A DNA stretch of 6,899 nt, from NCBI GenBank assembly GCA_040881505.1, contig JBBEDC010000011.1, forward strand, positions 1 to 6,899, in the 5' to 3' direction. Below the pieces are notes generated by a model, which searched no databases, was not told the DNA's origin, and saw only the letters and a program-made list of their open reading frames with translations. The position numbers were made by a program, and so were the translations under genes. Position 1 is the stretch's first letter; each line of letters begins with the position of its first letter. This stretch comes from JBBEDC01 sp040881505 (GTDB lineage Bacteria; Patescibacteriota; Andersenbacteria; UBA10190). Of the stretch, positions 1 through 6,166 are shown in pieces.

Positions 1-1
1 A

Positions 2-2410
2 ATTGTTATACACGACAACCGCCGAACACGAGAGCTCTCATCAATTACAGTCCCCCCGATCGCATTTCCAACGAAAACCTCTTCCTGGCAGAACGTTGTA
101 ATTGGAGATGCTGTATTCCGCCCGGGATCCCATAATATATCCGGCGCTCAAACATTCTCGCTTGTGGCTAATAAGGCAGATGTTGAATTTCCACTACAAA
201 CAACTCTCGAGGAAAAAACACCTGACGTGCTCTTCCTTATATACACCAACAAAGACCGAATAGATGCCCACATTATAGATCACTATTCTGACACAACAGT
301 CTTCGAATGTGATAACCCGCTCGCAAAGCACAGTCTTACATTTACCGCTCCTGAATTCACATTGCGCACCGAAGCCTCTATTTTCCCTCCGGAACAAGAG
401 CAAACCGGCAGCAGCATATCGTACGAGCGAGCCCTCGAACTTATCGCCGAACTTGAAATAGGAAAACCTGCCGTTCACTCTGATCACGGCGTAGGTATCT
501 ATGAAGGTCTGCAGCAACGGGCTATCGAACATATAGAAAAAGAATATCTATCTCTGCGATACGCCGAAGGTGATGCGCTGTATGTTCCGGTTGAATACGC
601 CCATAAGGTAACGCCGTACGTCGGCTCAGGTACACCTGCTGTTCATCGTTTAGGCGGTACGCTGTGGCAAAAGACCAAACGCAAGGCCAAGGAAGATGCG
701 ATCGCATTTGCCAAAGAGCTGCTGGCCATATCCCGCAAACGAGAAGGGGCAATAAGGCAGCCGTATACCTTTGAAGACAGCGTCGAGGCAGAGTTGCATA
801 ATACGTTTCCGCACATACTAACGCCTGACCAGAAGCGAAGCTGGCAGGAAATCCGTACGGACATGCAGGCAACAGTTCCAATGGACCGCCTTATTGTAGG
901 CGATGTTGGGTTTGGAAAAACGGAGCTGGCCATTCGTGCCGCCAGACACGCCATACAAAACGGCAAGCAAGTTGCCATCCTTGCTCCCACAACCCTGCTC
1001 GTTCAGCAGCACTTCGATACATTCGCGCAGCGCTTGCCTCAGTACGCCAAGAGCATACACCTGCTCTCCCGATTCGTATCGCCTGCTGACCAACAATCCG
1101 CTCGAGAAGCAATTGCAGCCGGGGCCGCTCAAATTGCTATCGGCACTCATGCGCTCTTAAGCAGCAAGACACAGTGGAAGAATCTCGGCCTTGTCATTAT
1201 CGACGAAGAACAAAAGTTCGGCGTAAGGCAAAAGGAACATTTTAAAAACATTCGCTCCCAAATAGACGTCCTATCCCTTTCCGCCACCCCTATTCCGCGC
1301 ACACTCTCTATGTCGCTGTCCGGCCTGCGCACCCTCTCCGTGATCGCCACTGCTCCCGAGGGACGTAAAAGTATCAAGACGTATGTAAAAAAGGCGAATC
1401 CGACACTAGTGCAACAAGTGCTGCAGCGAGAGCTAAGCCGCGCAGGGCAAGTGTATGTCGTCGCTCCGAAAATCCGACACCTGGCCGCTATTCGCGAGGA
1501 AATACTGGCCGCCATCCCGCACGCCCGCACCGCCATCGCCCACGCCAGACTACCCGATACCAAACTGAGCGCCATCATCCACGACTTCGATGCCGGCAAT
1601 ATCGATATCCTCATCAGCTCCAGTATTGTCGAAAACGGCCTTGATCTTCCGAATGTGAATACCATGATCGTCTGGCACGCTCAACACTTTGGGTTGGCTG
1701 AGCTGTACCAGCTGCGCGGTCGCATAGGAAGACGACAACGACAGGGATATGCCTACTTCTTGTACAACCAGGACCGACTAACAACCCTACAGCGACAGCG
1801 CCTCACCGCCTTAACCGAAGCCTCACGCCTGGGATCCGGTTGGGATCTAGCCCGACGGGATCTGGAAATGCGCGGAGCGGGCAACCTCCTCGGTGCCCAG
1901 CAAAGCGGATCAGTTAACTCTGTCGGCGCTCAGCTATATCTCGACCTTGTCCGCCAGGCAGTGGGAGAGGACACAAGTTCCGAAACAGATATTCAGTTAC
2001 CGATTACCGCGCTCATTCCAACTCACTACATCAAAGAAGAGCGACAGCGCTCCAGGTGGTACATCCGTATTACGAGAAGCAAAAACGAAGACCAGCGCCA
2101 GCAGTACAAACAAGAACTCGAAAAAACATATGGTCCTCTTCCGGTAGAAGTAGAACAACTCTTCCTCCTTATCACCCTTCAACATACAGCCGCTAAAGCG
2201 GGCATTACAAAAATCCGTCATCAAATGATATCCCCCGCCGACGAAGATAGTTACGCCCGCCTTGTCATCGAAGGCACACGCCTCCCTGAAGTAGTGGATA
2301 CCCTGGGAGCTATGGGACGCTGGGCTGGACGCGGCAATACCATTACGCTTGATCTGGATGCGGTTACGGCTGATACAATTCGCACAATGGTTGAGGGTTT
2401 AGTACGCTAA
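2..2410 (+). CDS. mfd: Transcription-repair coupling factor Mfd, 3' part (N-terminus outside window)
   Basis: Mfd is an ATP-dependent DNA translocase that binds RNA polymerase stalled at a lesion, removes it and recruits nucleotide excision repair. The frame is open from base 2 with no stop, giving 802 visible residues. The GTG at 164 is therefore probably internal rather than the start. By comparison with E. coli Mfd, up to about 340 N-terminal residues (most of the UvrB-like module) may lie upstream. In visible numbering: end of the UvrB-like module about 1-135; RNA polymerase interacting domain about 150-207 (HSDHGVGIYEG, LYVPVEY); relay helix about 222-245; helicase Q-motif region TPDQ 274-277; Walker A GDVGFGKTE 300-308; APTTLL 328-333; motif II DEEQ 401-404; motif III SATPIPRTL 427-435; motif V NGLDLPNVNT 545-554; motif VI QLRGRIGR 570-577; TRG motif RDLEMRGAGNLLG about 619-631; C-terminal TRCF domain about 666-764. 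The polymerase-interacting, TRG and TRCF parts rule out RecG. Motif II carries Gln where E. coli has His. The stop lies 4 nt before dprA. Confidence 0.96.
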   Translation: MVIHDNRRTRELSSITVPPIAFPTKTSSWQNVVIGDAVFRPGSHNISGAQTFSLVANKADVEFPLQTTLEEKTPDVLFLIYTNKDRIDAHIIDHYSDTTVFECDNPLAKHSLTFTAPEFTLRTEASIFPPEQEQTGSSISYERALELIAELEIGKPAVHSDHGVGIYEGLQQRAIEHIEKEYLSLRYAEGDALYVPVEYAHKVTPYVGSGTPAVHRLGGTLWQKTKRKAKEDAIAFAKELLAISRKREGAIRQPYTFEDSVEAELHNTFPHILTPDQKRSWQEIRTDMQATVPMDRLIVGDVGFGKTELAIRAARHAIQNGKQVAILAPTTLLVQQHFDTFAQRLPQYAKSIHLLSRFVSPADQQSAREAIAAGAAQIAIGTHALLSSKTQWKNLGLVIIDEEQKFGVRQKEHFKNIRSQIDVLSLSATPIPRTLSMSLSGLRTLSVIATAPEGRKSIKTYVKKANPTLVQQVLQRELSRAGQVYVVAPKIRHLAAIREEILAAIPHARTAIAHARLPDTKLSAIIHDFDAGNIDILISSSIVENGLDLPNVNTMIVWHAQHFGLAELYQLRGRIGRRQRQGYAYFLYNQDRLTTLQRQRLTALTEASRLGSGWDLARRDLEMRGAGNLLGAQQSGSVNSVGAQLYLDLVRQAVGEDTSSETDIQLPITALIPTHYIKEERQRSRWYIRITRSKNEDQRQQYKQELEKTYGPLPVEVEQLFLLITLQHTAAKAGITKIRHQMISPADEDSYARLVIEGTRLPEVVDTLGAMGRWAGRGNTITLDLDAVTADTIRTMVEGLVR

Positions 2411-2414
2411 AGCC

Positions 2415-3083
2415 ATGAACGATATTCATATTCTGAATATCAAAGACCGCGCGTATCCTCAACTGCTGCGTGAAATTCATAATCCGCCAAAGCAACTGTA
2501 CGTACGGGGCAACATCGAGCTTTTATCTCACCCGCGCCTGCTGGCGGTTGTCGGCAGCCGCAAGGCAACTGAGTATGGAGAAGCAGCCCTGCGCTTGCTC
2601 CTGCCTCCGATAATACAAGAAGATATCCCAATCGTGTCCGGGCTAGCTCTGGGAATCGACAGCCTGGCGCACAAGCTATGTGTGGAGGCGAAGCAACCAA
2701 CACTTGCTGTATTGGGGACAGGAATAGATGATGCCGGCATCTATCCTCGCCAAAACCTTTCACTTGCCCATAGCATCCTTGAACATAACGGGGCGCTTGT
2801 ATCCGAATATCCTGTCGGCACAAAAATATTCAAAGGAAACTTTCCCGCTCGCAACCGAATTGTGGTTGGATTGTGTGCCGCAACATTAGTAGCCCAAGCA
2901 GCTGAAAAGTCAGGTTCACTCATCTCCGCCCGCCTGGCCATGGAAGCCAATCGAGAAGTGCTGGCTATTCCCGGCCCCATCACTGAATCCACCAACGCTG
3001 GTACGAATCAACTGATCGCTGACGGCGCTACGCCTACACTAAATAATGAGGATATCTTATTGGTACTCCAGCATCAGAAATAG
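2415..3083 (+). CDS. dprA: DNA processing protein DprA, minimal Rossmann-fold form
   Basis: DprA (Smf) binds single-stranded DNA entering by natural transformation, shields it from nucleases and loads RecA; it acts in the cytoplasm. The 222-residue product is nearly all DprA Rossmann domain. It starts at the usual entry of that domain (YPQLLREIHNPPKQLYVRG, 14-32). Then come the nucleotide/ssDNA-binding GSRKATEYG (47-55), SGLALGID (75-82), IYPRQN (109-114), FPARNRIVVGL (143-153), SGSLISARLAMEANREV (166-182) and GTNQLIADGA (196-205). It lacks the N-terminal SAM-like domain and the C-terminal winged helix of longer homologues; S. pneumoniae DprA is about 282 residues and E. coli about 374. The ATG lies 4 nt after the mfd stop, which suggests cotranscription and translational coupling. 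I see no well-spaced Shine-Dalgarno: the nearest purine run, GAGGG at 2393-2397, is about 17 nt from the ATG. A role in transformation is inferred from the family; no other competence gene is in view. Confidence 0.94.
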   Translation: MNDIHILNIKDRAYPQLLREIHNPPKQLYVRGNIELLSHPRLLAVVGSRKATEYGEAALRLLLPPIIQEDIPIVSGLALGIDSLAHKLCVEAKQPTLAVLGTGIDDAGIYPRQNLSLAHSILEHNGALVSEYPVGTKIFKGNFPARNRIVVGLCAATLVAQAAEKSGSLISARLAMEANREVLAIPGPITESTNAGTNQLIADGATPTLNNEDILLVLQHQK

Positions 3084-3134
3084 ATGAATATCGCTCTTCC
3101 CATGGCCATTCTATGATAATATCGACTCTAAATA

Positions 3135-3162
3135 TTGACTTTTAATAAATTTGTACTATAGT
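3135..3162 (+). promoter_or_regulatory. Sigma70-type promoter of the unknown gene
   Basis: A -35 hexamer TTGACT (3135-3140) is followed after 16 nt by a -10 hexamer TATAGT (3157-3162), each close to consensus, in an A/T-rich spacer. Transcription would begin near 3169 and leave a leader of about 47 nt before the ATG at 3216. It starts 51 nt after the dprA stop. No U-tract hairpin lies between dprA and this promoter, so read-through from mfd-dprA could also feed the downstream gene. Confidence 0.6.
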
Positions 3163-3203
3163 CAAGCGTGGCTCATTGGGGTCAGGTGTTTTTCAACTTA
3201 GAA

Positions 3204-3210
3204 AGAGAGG
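3204..3210 (+). promoter_or_regulatory. Ribosome binding site that fixes the start of the unknown gene
   Basis: The purine run AGAGAGG ends 5 nt before the ATG at 3216, an ideal Shine-Dalgarno spacing. It favours this ATG over the in-frame GTG at 3168. That GTG has no such site and would fall at the predicted transcription start. This is the clearest Shine-Dalgarno in the window; dprA and topA lack one. Confidence 0.7.
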
Positions 3211-3215
3211 CCAGC

Positions 3216-3719
3216 ATGCTTTATCGCGCCCTGGTGGATATTTGCAAACCTAAGGCAATAGCAGAGCAAGTCGACTGCCTTCGGAAGGTTTTTCCACAAC
3301 TGAGTACTGCCAGTGCCCTCCTCACCGACCAGCTGTCTGGACCGGACAGTATCGCTGTTCCGCGTCAGGAAAAAATCGCGCGATCGTACATTCAGGCTGT
3401 GGAAGAAGTCCTCGCAGCGATTAATAAGACGCCCAGCACTCCGTGCGCCAACTGCCCCTACTCTATTCTAGGGGGGAATGATCCATGGGCTGAGAAGCTC
3501 ATCGACGCACAGCAGGGTGACATCGCCGTCCTTCCGCTGCGACTCTGCACCACCACATTCACAACTAGTATAGTGGTGCTCACGCATCTCAGCACGATCT
3601 GGCGTGAAGGACTGGCAATTGCCTGCAGGGGCGACAAATACAATCCAGACTTCTATAGCACGCCTCATCTTCTCTTCCGCGAAGGCAAAGTGCGCCTCGC
3701 GAGTCGCTTCTGCCCATAG
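3216..3719 (+). CDS. Unrecognised cysteine-containing protein (167 aa)
   Basis: I do not recognise a family. From the ATG at 3216 the product has 167 residues: a mostly helical, charged N-terminal part (1-72), then a CANC (CxxC) motif at 77-80 followed by PYSILGGNDPW (81-91), then a C-terminal part that looks richer in beta strands (SIVVLTHLSTIW about 118-129; LLFREGKVRLASRF 152-165). Cysteines fall at 10, 21, 77, 80, 111, 137 and 166, with histidines at 124 and 151, so metal binding or redox chemistry is possible but unproven. There is no signal peptide and no convincing membrane segment. It has its own promoter, ribosome binding site and terminator, so it is probably a self-contained transcription unit between dprA and topA. 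An in-frame GTG at 3168 would add 16 residues but is less likely. The uninterrupted frame, good ribosome binding site and flanking signals support a real gene; no function can be assigned. Confidence 0.78.
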   Translation: MLYRALVDICKPKAIAEQVDCLRKVFPQLSTASALLTDQLSGPDSIAVPRQEKIARSYIQAVEEVLAAINKTPSTPCANCPYSILGGNDPWAEKLIDAQQGDIAVLPLRLCTTTFTTSIVVLTHLSTIWREGLAIACRGDKYNPDFYSTPHLLFREGKVRLASRFCP

Positions 3720-3739
3720 ACACTCCTCTCACCTTGTTC

Positions 3740-3775
3740 AACAGAGCCTTCTGCCTGAAAGCTCTGTTTTCTTTT
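3740..3775 (+). terminator. Intrinsic terminator of the unknown gene
   Basis: The arms AACAGAGC (3740-3747) and GCTCTGTT (3761-3768) pair perfectly. The stem extends inward past one C/A mismatch by TTC/GAA to a TGCCT loop (3752-3756). A T-rich tail TTTTCTTTT (3767-3775) follows. It starts 20 nt after the stop of the 167-residue gene and separates that gene from topA. Confidence 0.85.
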
Positions 3776-3893
3776 GTATACGTAAATAGCATAATCAGCT
3801 CTAACTATCACCATGAATATTACATAGATGTTACCCTGCTAATAGAATCAAACTTGACTCGTCAGACGTAAGCAGGTACTTAATTACCAGTAT
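3776..3893. other. Intergenic stretch upstream of topA
   Basis: This A/T-rich 118-nt stretch follows the terminator and contains the candidate topA promoter near its right end. I see no RNA gene, no further strong hairpin, no repeat and no credible small reading frame. The only ATG-initiated frame noticed, at 3813, stops after four codons. Confidence 0.6.
3854..3882 (+). promoter_or_regulatory. Candidate topA promoter
   Basis: TTGACT (3854-3859) is a good -35 hexamer. Seventeen nt later lies TACTTA (3877-3882), a weak -10; an overlapping CTTAAT (3879-3884) would need a 19-nt spacer. Either choice puts transcription start at about 3889-3892, only 2-5 nt before the topA ATG. The -10 is poor, so this call is tentative. 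Confidence 0.4.
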
Positions 3894-6119
3894 ATGAATT
3901 TAGTAATCGTTGAGTCACCAGCTAAGGCTAAAACAATTCAGAAATACTTAGGCAAAGGATATGTAGTGAAAAGCAGCTACGGACATGTTCGTGATCTGCC
4001 GAAGACTCGCCTCGGCGTTGATGTGGACGGAGACTTCGAACCGAAGTATGTTGTTCCAGCCAAGGCCCGTCCGCGTATCAAAGAACTGCAGGCCGCTGCC
4101 AAGAAGGCAGATATGATCTACTTCGCAACTGATGAAGATCGCGAGGGAGAAGCTATTGCCTGGCATTTAATGGAAGCGCTCAAGCCTGACCCGAAAAAGA
4201 TCAAGCGGATTACATTTGCCGAGATTACGAAAAGCGCCATTACTAAAGCGATTGAAAATCCGCGCGAACTTGACGTGAATCTGGTTGACGCTCAGCAGGC
4301 ACGGCGTGTCCTGGATCGACTGGTCGGATATGAACTCTCTCCTCTGTTATGGAAAAAGGTTCGTCGGGGACTTTCAGCCGGACGCGTGCAGTCTGTAGCT
4401 GTTCGCTTAATTGTCGAACGAGAAAAAGAAATCCGTGCTTTTAAGCCCGAGGAGTACTGGACGATTGACGCCCTTTTGAAAAAAGCGGAATCGGAGCTTA
4501 CTGCGAGCCTTCGCGCTAAAGGAGATACCCCGTACAAAAAACTCGATATTACAACTAAGGATCAAGTTGAAGGGATACTGAAAGAACTCGAGGGAGCAAC
4601 TTACACGGTATCTTCAATTGAAAAGAAAGAACGAAAGCTCACTCCTCCGCCTCCGTTTACGACCAGTACTCTGCAACAGGCAGCCGTAAATCAGCTAGGA
4701 TATTCATCCAAGCGCACGATGATGGTTGCCCAGCAACTGTATGAAGGTATCGAACTTGGAGAACAAGGTCCTACCGGTCTCATAACCTACATGCGTACTG
4801 ACTCAGTTAATCTAGCAGCTGAGGCAACGGCAAAGGCGCGAGAAACGATTGAGAGCGAGTTTGGCGGCCAATATGCCCTTTCATCCCCGCGAGAGTTTAA
4901 GAAGAAGTCTAAGGGTGCTCAGGAGGCTCACGAAGCTATCCGACCAACTGACCCCGCTCATACTCCGGCCAGTATCGCTTCCCATCTCTCTCCGGAACAG
5001 CTGAAAATATACACATTAATCTGGCAGCGCATGGTCGCTTCTCAAATGGCTGAGGCTCGTATCGAACAAACAGCGGCTGATATTACTGCTGGAGCCTACA
5101 CATTCCGCGCCAGCGGAATGACCGTAGTCTTCGATGGTTTTGTTCGAGCCTTGGGAGAAAAGGCGGCCTTTAAAGAAACCGTACTGCCTGAATTATCCGA
5201 AGGTGATGTTCTGGATCTCACTAAGCTGGAAAATGAACAGCACTTCACCCAACCTCCGGCTCGGTACAGTGAAGCGACATTGGTGAAGGCTTTGGAAGAA
5301 CACGGCATCGGCCGACCAAGTACATACGCTCCCACTATTGATACGATTCAACGCCGCGGATACGTCGAAAAAAATGAAGATAAGCGATTTGGTCCAACGG
5401 AAATAGGGGAACTGGTAAATGGAGTACTGACTGATCACTTTCCGAATATTGTGGATATCGACTTTACGGCCAATATGGAAAACGATCTTGATGAGGTTGC
5501 CTCAGGTAAGAAGAAGTGGCGTCCGCTGATGAAAGATTTTTACGATCCTTTCCACAAACAGATTGAAATAAAAGAAAAAGAATTGAGCAAGAAAGAGCTC
5601 ACCCAAGAAGAAACCGGTGAATCTTGTCCAAAGTGCGGTAATGCCGTTGTAATTAAGTTAGGACGTTTCGGAAAATTTAAAGCCTGCTCTAACTACCCAG
5701 ACTGCAAACATACCGAGCCTATTGGAGAGGATAAGAAGCTGGAGGAAGAGCATACGGGCAAGATCTGTCCGGACTGCGGTAAGCCGCTCGTAGTAAAGCG
5801 TGGTCGCTTTGGTCCGTTCCTAGGCTGCAGCGGGTATCCTGACTGCAAACATATTGAAAAGATTCTCAAGGAGATCGGTGTTGATTGCCCCAAATGCGGT
5901 AAAGGAAAGATCGTCGAAAAGCGATCCCGGCGTGGCAAGACATTTTACGCCTGCGATCAATATCCTGAATATGAGAATGCATACTGGAGCAAGCCCACTG
6001 GCGAGAAATGTCCGGACTGCGGCAGCTTAGTTGTGTTTGGAGCCAAGGGTACCGTTCGTTGTTCAAGCAAGGAATGCTCCTACAAAACGACTACCGAGCA
6101 GGAAGAAAATCCAGGATAA
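3894..6119 (+). CDS. topA: DNA topoisomerase I (type IA) TopA
   Basis: TopA relaxes negative supercoils by passing a strand through a transient single-strand break held by a tyrosine. The 741-residue protein opens with the hallmark MNLVIVESPAKAKTI, so the ATG at 3894 is secure. The TOPRIM domain (about 1-115) has the acidic residues Glu7 and Asp80/Asp82/Glu84 in DEDREGEAIAWHL. The SAGRVQS motif is at 161-167. The catalytic Tyr299 sits in GLITYMRTDS (295-304) and the conserved HGIGRPSTYAP at 470-480. Four C-terminal zinc ribbons follow: Cys578/581/598/604, Cys625/628/645/651, Cys665/668/687 and Cys706/709/723/728. The third has Tyr693 where its fourth cysteine is expected. The length is shorter than E. 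coli TopA (865 residues) but suits a protein with a compact zinc tail. There is no Shine-Dalgarno before the ATG. A strong hairpin terminator follows the stop, and parB converges from the other side. Confidence 0.98.
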   Translation: MNLVIVESPAKAKTIQKYLGKGYVVKSSYGHVRDLPKTRLGVDVDGDFEPKYVVPAKARPRIKELQAAAKKADMIYFATDEDREGEAIAWHLMEALKPDPKKIKRITFAEITKSAITKAIENPRELDVNLVDAQQARRVLDRLVGYELSPLLWKKVRRGLSAGRVQSVAVRLIVEREKEIRAFKPEEYWTIDALLKKAESELTASLRAKGDTPYKKLDITTKDQVEGILKELEGATYTVSSIEKKERKLTPPPPFTTSTLQQAAVNQLGYSSKRTMMVAQQLYEGIELGEQGPTGLITYMRTDSVNLAAEATAKARETIESEFGGQYALSSPREFKKKSKGAQEAHEAIRPTDPAHTPASIASHLSPEQLKIYTLIWQRMVASQMAEARIEQTAADITAGAYTFRASGMTVVFDGFVRALGEKAAFKETVLPELSEGDVLDLTKLENEQHFTQPPARYSEATLVKALEEHGIGRPSTYAPTIDTIQRRGYVEKNEDKRFGPTEIGELVNGVLTDHFPNIVDIDFTANMENDLDEVASGKKKWRPLMKDFYDPFHKQIEIKEKELSKKELTQEETGESCPKCGNAVVIKLGRFGKFKACSNYPDCKHTEPIGEDKKLEEEHTGKICPDCGKPLVVKRGRFGPFLGCSGYPDCKHIEKILKEIGVDCPKCGKGKIVEKRSRRGKTFYACDQYPEYENAYWSKPTGEKCPDCGSLVVFGAKGTVRCSSKECSYKTTTEQEENPG

Positions 6120-6125
6120 GTTACT

Positions 6126-6164
6126 AAAAAGCAACAAGCCCCTTATCATAAGGGGCTTGTTTTT
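6126..6164. terminator. Bidirectional intrinsic terminator between topA and parB
   Basis: A near-perfect dyad pairs 6133-6146 (core CAAGCCCCTTA) with 6148-6161 (core TAAGGGGCTTG); in practice the loop is about ATCAT. On + the stem is followed by TTTTT (6160-6164) to end topA. On - the A-run at 6126-6130 becomes a U-tract to end parB, separated from the stem by two or three bases. It fills most of the 47-nt gap between the two stop codons. Confidence 0.92.
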
Positions 6165-6166
6165 GG

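Noticed and set aside
1147..1665. 172-codon open frame on the minus strand inside mfd
   Set aside because: It is antisense to conserved helicase motifs, has serine/arginine-rich composition typical of a shadow frame, and resembles no family.
164..2410. GTG at 164 as the start of a shortened Mfd-like helicase
   Set aside because: The same frame is open back to base 2 with 54 more codons and no stop, and the GTG has no ribosome binding site. The gene is cut by the window edge, so an N-terminally reduced Mfd cannot be claimed.
3084..3116. Ten-codon ATG frame directly after the dprA stop
   Set aside because: It is too short, without a ribosome binding site or recognisable sequence; nothing supports translation.
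3290..3298. TTTTCCACA, a relaxed DnaA-box match
   Set aside because: It is a single degenerate 9-mer inside a coding region with no cluster of boxes and no A/T-rich unwinding element; expected by chance.
3168..3719. GTG at 3168 as the start of the unknown gene
   Set aside because: It lies at the predicted transcription start and lacks a Shine-Dalgarno, whereas the ATG at 3216 has one 5 nt upstream.
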